A stretch of DNA of 64,000 bases from an uncultured Candidatus Binatia bacterium (GTDB lineage: Bacteria > Desulfobacterota > Binatia > Bin18): contig OY282457.1 in assembly GCA_958296235.1 (NCBI GenBank), positions 1,612,501 through 1,676,500 of the forward strand, read 5' to 3'. Below, piece after piece: positions 15,127 to 22,503 of this stretch; positions within the stretch are counted from its first letter, which is position 1, and every line of letters starts with the position of its first letter. The notes beneath the pieces were generated by a model. The model saw nothing but the letters and a program-made list of their open reading frames with translations, had not been told where the DNA came from and did no database searches. A program made the translations under genes and the position numbers.

Positions 15127-15357
15127 ATGAAACCCCTAACACGTATCACCCTTGACCCAGCGGTCATGGGCGGGAAACCCTGCATTCGGGGTTTACGTGT
15201 GACTGTCGGGACTGTAGTGGGCTTGCTTGCCTCTGGGCATTCGACCGCACATATCCTGGAGCTATACCCATACTTGGAGGAAGATGACATCCGTGAGGCA
15301 TTAGCCTATGCCGCCTGGCGGACTGAGGAGTTTGAATCCCCGATTAGCCATTCATAA
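15127..15357 (+). CDS. DUF433 protein, likely antitoxin
   Basis: A 76-residue DUF433-family protein: ITLDPAVMGGKPCIRGLRVTVGTVVGLLASGHS and ILELYPYLEEDDIREALAYAAWRTEE. DUF433 proteins are VapB-like antitoxins usually paired with a PIN/DUF5615 toxin directly downstream. No such toxin follows here; the 150 bp after it contain only a short frame. Start at ATG 15127, 8 bp after the previous gene. Confidence 0.85.
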   Translation: MKPLTRITLDPAVMGGKPCIRGLRVTVGTVVGLLASGHSTAHILELYPYLEEDDIREALAYAAWRTEEFESPISHS

Positions 15358-15513
15358 ACTTCATGTTTGACATCGATAAGCTGTCTTTCTCTATTGGGCA
15401 CCGCATAGTAGGCAGATGTGAATGACAAAAGGAGAGACAACGCTCCCCGTTACCGTTCACGCCACGACTCGACAACAGATTGGCCTCAGACTGCGGACAG
15501 GGAGATATCGGCC

Positions 15514-15744
15514 ATGAAAAAACCAAAGCTGGCGTACTTCGAGCAAGAAGATATCTTACATTTTGTTGTTTCCGAAGAGGACGAAGCGGGCAGCATTGAG
15601 CTGAGTCCCAACATTACGGCAGAGCTAAATGAGAGCGGCGAATTGATTGGGATTGAAATTTTGAACGCCAGTACGTTTGTCCAAGAAACGCTCATGGAGG
15701 GCGTGCAGGCAAAGGTCCTCCAACTTATTCCTGCCGGCAAATAA
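15514..15744 (+). CDS. DUF2283 family protein
   Basis: A 76-residue acidic protein of the DUF2283 type: AYFEQEDILHFVVSEEDEAGSIELSPNITAELNESGELIGIEIL. These small proteins are often found beside DUF4258 or toxin-antitoxin-like genes, but their function is not known to me. GGGAG stands about 10 bases before the ATG at 15514; the longer frame from 15418 has no such support. No partner gene is adjacent. Confidence 0.7.
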   Translation: MKKPKLAYFEQEDILHFVVSEEDEAGSIELSPNITAELNESGELIGIEILNASTFVQETLMEGVQAKVLQLIPAGK

Positions 15745-15773
15745 CCAAAGTCCTTACTATCTGCCGACCTGTG

Positions 15774-16580
15774 ATGGCAACTGCATACCAGTTCCCCCGA
15801 CTCTTTCTTTACTCCTCCGCCCTCATGCTCTTGCTGACGGCCTCACCGGCTGCGGCCCTGGTTGAGTGGAGCACGACGGAGCTGCATTTTCAGTACGGCC
15901 ATCTCGAAAACCCATTCTCGGACGCCAACCAGGACACCTTCATCCTGACCTTGCAGAACGCCCTCGGCTGGAAATATGGTGAGAGCTTTTTCTTTGCCGA
16001 CTTTATCGAAGACGTCGAGCACGACGGCTTCAACCACACCGACATCTATGGGGAATGGTATCTGTATCTGAGCCTGAGCAAGATCACCAAAAAGAGTTTC
16101 AAGATCGGACCGATCAAGGATTTTTCACTGATTGGCGGGGTCAACGGCAGCGTAGACGCCAAGGTCATCAAGTTCCTGCCCGGCCTGCGCGCCTCTTGGG
16201 ATTTGCCCGGCTTTGCCTTTCTGAATACCGACCTGACCGCTTATATCGATGCGACGCGAGGCGTCTCGAATGGCGGCGCGCCCAAAGAAACGGACAGCTT
16301 CATGTTCGATATTAACTGGGCCTATCCCTTCAATATCGGTAAGCTGTCTTTCTCCATCGAAGGCCATGCCGAGTATATCCATTGCCGGACCAATGAGTTC
16401 GGCGGTCGTGTCAGAAGCTGGTTTTTTGCCCAGCCGCAGCTCCGCTTGGATTTGGGCAAGCTGCTAAGGGAAGAGGCCAATCGCCTTTTTATCGGTATGG
16501 AGTACCAGTACTGGCACCATAAGCTCGGCACAAAGAACGACGAGAGCGTGCCACAGTTTCTGCTGGTCTGGCGCTTTTAA
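15774..16580 (+). CDS. Outer-membrane protein, nucleoside-specific channel (Tsx/OmpK) family
   Basis: A protein of about 268 residues with a signal peptide (LFLYSSALMLLLTASPAAA) and a beta-barrel pattern of alternating residues ending in the canonical C-terminal Phe (FLLVWRF). The sequence WSTTELHFQYGHLENPF, FFADFIEDVEHDGFNHTDIYGEW and the closing EYQYWHHKLG fit the Tsx/OmpK nucleoside channel family. It would take up nucleosides or related small molecules across the outer membrane. It is a stand-alone gene within the accessory strip. Confidence 0.75.
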   Translation: MATAYQFPRLFLYSSALMLLLTASPAAALVEWSTTELHFQYGHLENPFSDANQDTFILTLQNALGWKYGESFFFADFIEDVEHDGFNHTDIYGEWYLYLSLSKITKKSFKIGPIKDFSLIGGVNGSVDAKVIKFLPGLRASWDLPGFAFLNTDLTAYIDATRGVSNGGAPKETDSFMFDINWAYPFNIGKLSFSIEGHAEYIHCRTNEFGGRVRSWFFAQPQLRLDLGKLLREEANRLFIGMEYQYWHHKLGTKNDESVPQFLLVWRF

Positions 16581-16617
16581 GCATGGTAGAGATGTGAACA
16601 AGAAAAAGGGAAGGACA

Positions 16618-16944
16618 ATGACGACACCCGGTGACCAAGCTACCGACGAGCAGGAGACAATGATCGACGTAAAAAAGGCGGTGGAAGTCGCCTACGATTT
16701 TATTCTCCACTTGCCTAAAGTTGGAGATATGAACCCGATCACCCTGGAGGAAGTCGAACTTACGGACGATGATCGCTATTGGCTTATAACGCTGGGGCTG
16801 TACCGCTCAGTGTTGTCCACCACCACCCGCCCTGTAGAAACATTCGGGGGTAGCCTGCGGGCAAAACGGGAAAGGGAATATAAGGTCGTAAAGATTCACG
16901 CTGACAGCGGCAAAGTCCAGTCAATGAAGATCAGAGACGTATGA
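16618..16944 (+). CDS. Small protein coupled to a PIN-domain gene, possible antitoxin
   Basis: A protein of about 108 residues starting at ATG 16618 behind GGGAAGGA. I do not recognise the fold; the C-terminal half is basic and ends KVVKIHADSGKVQSMKIRDV. Its stop codon overlaps the start of the PIN-domain gene by 4 bp (ATGA), the usual layout for a toxin-antitoxin pair, so an antitoxin or regulator role is inferred from position only. Confidence 0.55.
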   Translation: MTTPGDQATDEQETMIDVKKAVEVAYDFILHLPKVGDMNPITLEEVELTDDDRYWLITLGLYRSVLSTTTRPVETFGGSLRAKREREYKVVKIHADSGKVQSMKIRDV

Positions 16945-17435
16945 GTGAGATAGACCAGCTTATCCAGCGTTACAAACAAGCGGGAATACTCGTCGATACA
17001 AATATTCTACTTCTCTACTTCATAGGCGCATACGATCAAGATTTAATTCCAAAATTCAAACGAACTCGACAATTCGCCGTCGAGGATCACGCAATACTGA
17101 TTCGCCTTCTGGGCCTTTTCGATAAAATCGTGACAACTCCGAACATCCTTACGGAAATCAGTAATCTTTCAGGCCAACTTGGTGAACCTAAAAAGAGCGA
17201 ATATTTCAAGAAGTTCTCTTCCGGTATATCTCTGCTTGAAGAGGAGTATGTGGCAAGTAAAGATGTAGCCGACATGCGGGAATTCGTACGATTCGGCCTC
17301 ACCGACACTGGCATAGTACATTTGACCAGAGGAAAGTATCTCGTCCTCACCGACGATTTTCGACTTTCGCAATACTTACAAAGCGCCGAGGTTGACGTGA
17401 TTAATTTTAACAATATTCGGCCTGCTTACTGGTAA
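16941..17435 (+). CDS. PIN-domain protein, putative ribonuclease toxin
   Basis: A 164-residue protein with PIN-like acidic motifs: ILVDTNILLLYFIG (D19), the conserved Glu region TPNILTEISNLSG, FGLTDTGIV and VLTDDFRLSQYL. These four acidic positions would bind Mg2+ in an RNase H-like active site. It is longer than typical VapC (about 130 residues). Coupled by a 4-bp overlap to the upstream small gene; the pair is more AT-rich than its surroundings. Confidence 0.72.
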   Translation: MSEIDQLIQRYKQAGILVDTNILLLYFIGAYDQDLIPKFKRTRQFAVEDHAILIRLLGLFDKIVTTPNILTEISNLSGQLGEPKKSEYFKKFSSGISLLEEEYVASKDVADMREFVRFGLTDTGIVHLTRGKYLVLTDDFRLSQYLQSAEVDVINFNNIRPAYW

Positions 17436-17449
17436 TATCCCTTGGCGAC

Positions 17450-18415
17450 TTACGGCGTCACCGCTACACCCCAGGGGATTTCCCCGACCGCAATCGTTTT
17501 GAGCAGCGTATCAGTCGCGGTATCGATCACGGCCACACCGTTGGACCGGCCCATTGTAGCGTAGAGTTTTTTGCCGTCCGGGGTCAGGGCCGACCACCAG
17601 CAGCGCTTGCCGCCCAGGGGGATGGTCTTGGTCACTGTGTTGGTAGCCGGGTCAATCACGCGCACATCGTTGGCCCGACCGTGGACGACATAGACCTTCG
17701 AGCCATCGGGCAGCACCGAGATGCCGACCGGGCGTTCGCCCATGCTGATCGTCTCGGTCACGGCCAGTTGTTCGGTATCAATGACCGAGACGGTATGCGT
17801 CCGCTCACTGCTCACATAGGCGGTTTTCCCGTCCGGCAGAAAGGCCACGCCGCGCGGATTCTCGCCCACTGGAATCGAACTGAGGACTTTATAGGTCCGG
17901 GTGTCAATAACGGTCACGTCGTGCGAGGTCTCGTTCGGCACAAAGGCCAGCTTGCCGTCGGGTGAGATCACCACGGTTTCCGGCTCTATGCCGGCCTGCA
18001 CGGTGGCAACGATCTCCTTGCTTGACACATCGACGACGCGCATTACGCCTTCGTTTTCATTCACGACGAAGAGCAGCTTTTCGTCGTTGCTGAGGTCGAT
18101 TCCCTCGGGGTCGATACCGACTGGAAAGGTCTCCACAACGGCATTGGTTGTCGCGTCAATGACCGAAATATCGTTAGAGTTGCCGTTGGCGACATACACC
18201 CGCGTCCCATCGGCCGAGACCAGCACTCCGCGCGGGCGCTCGCCGACCGGCACTTTGGCCACGACCCCGTCCGTTTGCGTATCAATGACCCACACATCGT
18301 TCGACTCCTCGTGCGTGACGTAGGCGAACGGCTGAGCAAAGGCCGGCACGGAGAAGACCCCAAGGCAGACGACCAGATAGGCACAGACACCAATGAGACA
18401 GTGACGGGATTGCAT
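17450..18415 (-). CDS. Periplasmic YVTN-type beta-propeller protein
   Basis: A 321-residue secreted protein: signal peptide (CLIGVCAYLVVCLGVFSVPAFA) and then about seven repeats of roughly 42 residues, each with a pattern like VYVANGNSNDISVIDATTN and IPVGENPRGVAFLPDG. Such propellers are frequently encoded next to PQQ alcohol dehydrogenases, and here it is the last gene of that cluster, 11 bp behind the cytochrome. It may bind or protect a cofactor or act as a scaffold; its exact role is unknown. Confidence 0.88.
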   Translation of the reverse strand: MQSRHCLIGVCAYLVVCLGVFSVPAFAQPFAYVTHEESNDVWVIDTQTDGVVAKVPVGERPRGVLVSADGTRVYVANGNSNDISVIDATTNAVVETFPVGIDPEGIDLSNDEKLLFVVNENEGVMRVVDVSSKEIVATVQAGIEPETVVISPDGKLAFVPNETSHDVTVIDTRTYKVLSSIPVGENPRGVAFLPDGKTAYVSSERTHTVSVIDTEQLAVTETISMGERPVGISVLPDGSKVYVVHGRANDVRVIDPATNTVTKTIPLGGKRCWWSALTPDGKKLYATMGRSNGVAVIDTATDTLLKTIAVGEIPWGVAVTP

Positions 18416-18426
18416 AATGACTCTCC

Positions 18427-18870
18427 TTACTGATGAGCCGGCATGGCTGCGGTGTCGGACGGCACCACGTTTTGGGTGGCTCCATCGGCAGCCGGCGCGG
18501 CGCTCGATTCACACTTTGAGGCAGCTCGGACATAGGCCAGAATCTGCCAGAGCATATCGTCAGGCAGTTGTCCGGCAAAACCGACCATCTCCGTCTTGGG
18601 GACACCTTCGCTGACGACCTTGAACATTTCCGCGTCCGTGCCCGAACCGTTGACCCAATCGCAGTCAAATAAATTAGGGCATTTGCCGTCCCGGTCGGCG
18701 TCCGCCTTCACGTGGCAGTAGCCGGAACACACGGCCTGGAAGAGCATTTCGCCTTCAGCAATCGCCGCGGCATCACCGGCAAAAGGGTTCTTCATCGCCT
18801 CATCAGCCCATCCATTCGTCGGGATAGACATCAGCAGGCCGACCAACAGCACACCATACACCCGTCTCAT
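18427..18870 (-). CDS. c-type cytochrome with an atypical CX3CH haem motif
   Basis: A periplasmic cytochrome of about 147 residues with signal peptide (VYGVLLVGLLMSIPTNGWA). The only haem site is CSGYCH (C48, C52, H53), one residue longer than the normal CXXCH. The rest is cytochrome-c-like with a likely distal Met (PKTEMVGFAGQLPDDMLWQILAYV). It lies between the propeller and the binding-protein genes of a PQQ-dehydrogenase cluster, where a XoxG/MxaG-type cytochrome that accepts electrons from the enzyme is expected. The ATG at 18870 has AGGAGG upstream; the longer frame lacks a signal peptide start. Confidence 0.85.
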   Translation of the reverse strand: MRRVYGVLLVGLLMSIPTNGWADEAMKNPFAGDAAAIAEGEMLFQAVCSGYCHVKADADRDGKCPNLFDCDWVNGSGTDAEMFKVVSEGVPKTEMVGFAGQLPDDMLWQILAYVRAASKCESSAAPAADGATQNVVPSDTAAMPAHQ

Positions 18871-18935
18871 ATACCTCCTCACTTCCGTGCGGCAAAGCGT
18901 AAACCTGCCCTTCACATCTCCAAGGCTGGGCGCGT

Positions 18936-19874
18936 TTACTCTTTTTCTCGGGAGAGTCGAAACATCTCCATGACGTCATAGGTTTTCTCAAAGGGGGGAT
19001 ACAACGGCACGCCATACCGCTGCGCTATGGTCTTGAGCTCGCCGCTCTTTCTCAGCCGGGTCAGGGCCGCATCTATGGCCGTGCGGAGCGCTTCGTCCTC
19101 TTTGCGCGTCGCAACATGCTCATTCCAGCGCGCCACTGAGAGCGGCTCAGCCGTGGCAAACGTCAGCTTCGTCCCAGGCTTCTGCTTCACATACCAGCCG
19201 GCGGTCGGCCCCCAGACAAAGGCCAACTCTGCGTCTCCCGTTGTTACCGCGGCCAGGGACTCCTCGGCTGAGAAAAAGGTCTGCATCGAAATCTTGAGAG
19301 ACTCCAGAATAAAGCTGGCAATCGTTTGGGCCTGGACCGCAACGACCTGGCGCTCAATGTCGTGCAAGGACGCCGGCGTCTGCCCCTCACGCCCCAGCAG
19401 CTCGAAAGCGGCCCCGTAGTAGGCGTTGCCGACCGTTACGTTGCTGGCCTCGCGCACGGCATCTCGGCCGGGCACGCTCAAAATAGCGTCACATTCGTTT
19501 CGTGAGAGGCGTCGAAGCGGGAAATCACTCTCATCAACCTCGGTTATCCGCTCGTCATTTTTGACCCAGACGGGAACAAGCGTCCGTCCCAGCGTCTCGG
19601 CAAGGGCCCGTGCCACCTCAACGTCAAATCCGCGTTCGTCGGGCTGAGAAGAGAAAGGCAGGTTTTTCCCCAGAAAGCAGACCCGGAGTTGTCCTCCTGC
19701 CTCCGCAGAGTGCGGCCCGGACAAGGCCAGGCACAAGAGGCAACCGAGCGCCGAAACAACAGCCCTCCGCGGGTTTCTCCACCCAGCCGCTCCAGTGGAG
19801 ACCCAAGAACTCACGCTCACCCAATACAGCAATCTCACGCCTGCCTGCTCCGCGGGTTTATTCTGGTAAGGCAA
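18936..19874 (-). CDS. Quinoprotein dehydrogenase-associated periplasmic binding protein (XoxJ/MxaJ-like)
   Basis: A family-3 solute-binding protein with a signal peptide (AVVSALGCLLCLALSGPHSAEA) and the start LRVCFLGKNLPFSSQPDERGFDVEVARALAETLG. Proteins of this type next to XoxF or MxaF (XoxJ, MxaJ) are thought to help activate the dehydrogenase. The gene overlaps the end of the dehydrogenase gene by 17 bp. The given start is a TTG; a GTG twelve codons later (19838), behind a purine-rich stretch, is an equally good choice. Confidence 0.82.
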   Translation of the reverse strand: MPYQNKPAEQAGVRLLYWVSVSSWVSTGAAGWRNPRRAVVSALGCLLCLALSGPHSAEAGGQLRVCFLGKNLPFSSQPDERGFDVEVARALAETLGRTLVPVWVKNDERITEVDESDFPLRRLSRNECDAILSVPGRDAVREASNVTVGNAYYGAAFELLGREGQTPASLHDIERQVVAVQAQTIASFILESLKISMQTFFSAEESLAAVTTGDAELAFVWGPTAGWYVKQKPGTKLTFATAEPLSVARWNEHVATRKEDEALRTAIDAALTRLRKSGELKTIAQRYGVPLYPPFEKTYDVMEMFRLSREKE

Positions 19875-21672
19875 ACACGAGCAACGCGCTGCCCTTGCTC
19901 GTCAGCGGTGGCTCGCCAACCAGGGTGACGGCCAAACCGCCGCCGCCGCTGGGGATGGCCACATATTGCCGCCCCCCGGCCTTATAGGTGATGGGCTGAG
20001 CGCGCATGGCTGAGCCAGTCTGAAATTGCCATAACGGCTCGCCGGTCGCAGCATCAAAGGCCAGGGCCAGGCCCTCAAGGTTACCGGAAAACACCAGACC
20101 CCCGGCGGTCGCCAGGGCGCCGCCCATCATGGGATATTCGTCCTGATAGCGCCATTTGATCTCGCCGGTGGACGGGTCTATGGCCGACAGATGACCATAG
20201 GATGAGCCATCATCACCCTGGGTTTTTCCCGGTCCGCCACCCCAGAAGGGGATGCCTTTGATAAAGATGGAGGTTGACTTCTTCATCTGCCAGCAGCTTT
20301 CTACCACCGGCACATACATCAGCTTGGTCAGCGGGCTATAGGCCGCGGTATAGGAGCCGTTTTTGCCACCAACGGACCCTGGACAGATAAATTCCTTGCC
20401 TTCTGCGGTGGGAACGAACTGCGGGTCAACAATCGGCCGGCCAGCCTCGTCCAGACCTTTTGACCAATTCAGATTGTCGACATATTGGGTGCCGTGCAGG
20501 TATTTGCCCGAGGCGCGGTCCAGAACATAGACGTAGCCGTTCCGGTTTGGCTGGGCCAGGGCTTTGACCATCTGGCCGCTGCGTTCGACATTGACCAGAA
20601 ACAGATCGGTATTGCCGTCATAATCCCAGATATCGTGGGGCGTGAACTGGAAATACCATTTGATCTCGCCGGTATCCGGGTCAAGGGCGAGCACGGAATC
20701 CGCATAGAGGTTATCGCCTTTGCGGACATCGCCGTTCCAGTCCGGGGCGGTGTTGCCCGTCGCCCAATACAGCAAATCCTCATCAGGGTCGTATGACCCC
20801 GTTACCCAGGTTGGGGCGCCCCCATGTTTCCAGGAGTCGCCGGCCCAGGTCTCAGACCCCGGCTCACCCGCTTCAGGGATGGTGTAGCGACGCCATTTCC
20901 GTTCGCCGGTATTGATATCATAGGAATCAATATAGCCGCGGATACCATATTCGCCCCCGGCAATACCGACGATCAGATTATCCCGGACGACCAGCGGAGC
21001 GACGGTCGCGCTGAATCCGTCGTTATAGCGGTCCATCTCAGTGTTCCAGACAACGGCCCCGGTTCTCCGGTTCAGGGCAACCACATGGGCGTCGAGCGTG
21101 GCCATAAAAATCAGATCGCCGGCAATGGCCGCCCCTTTATTTGATGGCCCGCAGCACACCCGCATGTCGTCCGGCAGCTCGTGTTCATAGCGCCACAGCA
21201 ACGCGCCCGTGACCGCATCCAGGGCAAAAAGGTGGTTGTAGGCGGCAGTCAGATAGATGATACCGTCGGCAACAATAGGCGAGGCCTGCATTTGGGCCGG
21301 GATACCGGTCTGGAACATCCAGGCCGCCTTCAGGTTCTTGACATTATCCCGGTTAATGTCGGTGAGTGGGCTGAACCGCCACCCAGCGTAATTGCCGCCG
21401 TACATCAGCCAATAGGTTGGGTCGTCCGTACCCTTGAGCAGATGGTCCTGCGTAATGGCGTGAAAAGTATATCCGTCGAGGCCGCCGTTCGTGGCCGGGC
21501 TGGCCGCGGCGGGTGTGGCGGAGGTGGCCGCGGGTTGCGCCGCTCGTTTATTTTTGACGGGTTCGGGCTGGGTATCCGCGCGCCCGCCGACCGCCTGAGC
21601 GTAGTGAGGGACGCCCAGCAGCGTCAGACAATACATCCCTACGAGAATTCCCTGCAACCAATATGGGTGCAT
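19858..21672 (-). CDS. PQQ-dependent alcohol dehydrogenase, lanthanide-type signature
   Basis: A 604-residue periplasmic quinoprotein with a signal peptide (GILVGMYCLTLLGVPHYAQA). It has the eight-bladed propeller pattern with repeated W-docking motifs (LWQFQTGS, IKWRYQDE), the vicinal disulfide pair C173-C174 typical of PQQ alcohol dehydrogenases, and IWDYDGN: catalytic D350 followed two residues later by D352. An Asp at that second position is the hallmark of lanthanide-dependent XoxF/PedH enzymes; calcium enzymes carry a small residue there. It oxidises methanol, ethanol or another primary alcohol. First gene of the minus-strand cluster; AAAGGAGGG precedes the ATG. Confidence 0.93.
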   Translation of the reverse strand: MHPYWLQGILVGMYCLTLLGVPHYAQAVGGRADTQPEPVKNKRAAQPAATSATPAAASPATNGGLDGYTFHAITQDHLLKGTDDPTYWLMYGGNYAGWRFSPLTDINRDNVKNLKAAWMFQTGIPAQMQASPIVADGIIYLTAAYNHLFALDAVTGALLWRYEHELPDDMRVCCGPSNKGAAIAGDLIFMATLDAHVVALNRRTGAVVWNTEMDRYNDGFSATVAPLVVRDNLIVGIAGGEYGIRGYIDSYDINTGERKWRRYTIPEAGEPGSETWAGDSWKHGGAPTWVTGSYDPDEDLLYWATGNTAPDWNGDVRKGDNLYADSVLALDPDTGEIKWYFQFTPHDIWDYDGNTDLFLVNVERSGQMVKALAQPNRNGYVYVLDRASGKYLHGTQYVDNLNWSKGLDEAGRPIVDPQFVPTAEGKEFICPGSVGGKNGSYTAAYSPLTKLMYVPVVESCWQMKKSTSIFIKGIPFWGGGPGKTQGDDGSSYGHLSAIDPSTGEIKWRYQDEYPMMGGALATAGGLVFSGNLEGLALAFDAATGEPLWQFQTGSAMRAQPITYKAGGRQYVAIPSGGGGLAVTLVGEPPLTSKGSALLVFALPE

Positions 21673-21684
21673 ATACTTCCCTCC

Positions 21685-21708
21685 TTTACGTGTGAAATGC
21701 CACGTAAA
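21685..21708 (-). promoter_or_regulatory. 8-bp inverted repeat overlapping the ribosome site of the PQQ dehydrogenase
   Basis: TTTACGTG and CACGTAAA, perfect 8-bp arms with 8 bases between, end 13 bp before the dehydrogenase ATG. On the minus strand the last three A residues of the right arm run into AAAGGAGGG. It could be a protein-binding operator or an RNA hairpin that touches the Shine-Dalgarno. Confidence 0.55.
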
Positions 21709-21896
21709 ACCTCAGTATAGCGCGTCGAAAAGTACTTGCTTTTCCGTATCCGGTCAAGGAAGGCAGCAAGAAGAAACAGGAGCAAGATGGTCCTGTTTTG
21801 ATCTGGAACATCATAGTGCTGGCCGAAAAGAGACAGATGAGATATGGAGAAGACCCTCGCGCCGCGGAGGGAGCGCGCGCCGCGAGAGAGGACTCT

Positions 21897-22487
21897 ATGC
21901 GGTTTCCTCCAGGTTCGCTGTCTGTTTTTCGGATCACTCTGCTTGTGGTGGCACTCCTCGCCGGGCTGTCAGCAGTACGCTATCGACCCGATGTGAGCGG
22001 TCGGGTGTGGCAGGCCGGCAAAGCAGCGTGGTGGGATTACCAGCTACTCGACTTGGGGCTGACGGGCTGGGGCGAGGCCCCCAAACAGCCGATTGCCTTC
22101 AGCCATGCGCTCCACGCCGGTGACTATGGTTTGGACTGCCTCTACTGCCACAGTGCGGCGCGCGTCTCGCCAGTGGCCCACGTCCCGCCGGTCCAGACGT
22201 GTATGGGCTGCCACGCCAGGCCCACACCGAATGCGGAGATCAAAAAAATCCAGACCTATTGGAAAAACCAGGAGCCGATTCCGTGGATTCGCGTGCACGC
22301 CCTGCCCGCTTTCACCCGCTTTAATCACAAGCGCCACATCCGGGCTGGGGTCGCCTGCCAGTCCTGTCACGGCGAGGTCCAGCGCATGCAACGTGTGGAA
22401 CAGGTGTCTTCGCTCAAGATGGGCTGGTGCGTGACCTGCCACGATGCCCACCAGGCCAGCAAGGACTGCCTCGTGTGTCACTATTGA
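21897..22487 (+). CDS. actA: Alternative complex III subunit ActA, pentahaem cytochrome c
   Basis: A membrane-anchored periplasmic cytochrome of 196 residues. An N-terminal transmembrane anchor (SLSVFRITLLVVALLAGLSA) is followed by five CXXCH haem sites: CLYCH, CMGCH, CQSCH, CVTCH and CLVCH, the number expected for ActA. It carries electrons within alternative complex III, a quinol:cytochrome c oxidoreductase. The ATG at 21897 (after GAGAGG) is preferred to the upstream frame, which lacks features. First gene of the act operon, divergent from the PQQ-dehydrogenase cluster. Confidence 0.9.
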   Translation: MRFPPGSLSVFRITLLVVALLAGLSAVRYRPDVSGRVWQAGKAAWWDYQLLDLGLTGWGEAPKQPIAFSHALHAGDYGLDCLYCHSAARVSPVAHVPPVQTCMGCHARPTPNAEIKKIQTYWKNQEPIPWIRVHALPAFTRFNHKRHIRAGVACQSCHGEVQRMQRVEQVSSLKMGWCVTCHDAHQASKDCLVCHY

Positions 22488-22503
22488 GGCGGAAGAACCG
22501 ATT

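Noticed and set aside
15358..15513. Possible DUF5615/PIN toxin downstream of the DUF433 gene
   Set aside because: The only frame (MFDIDKLSFSIGHRIVG) ends after about 19 codons and has no PIN motif; at most a remnant.
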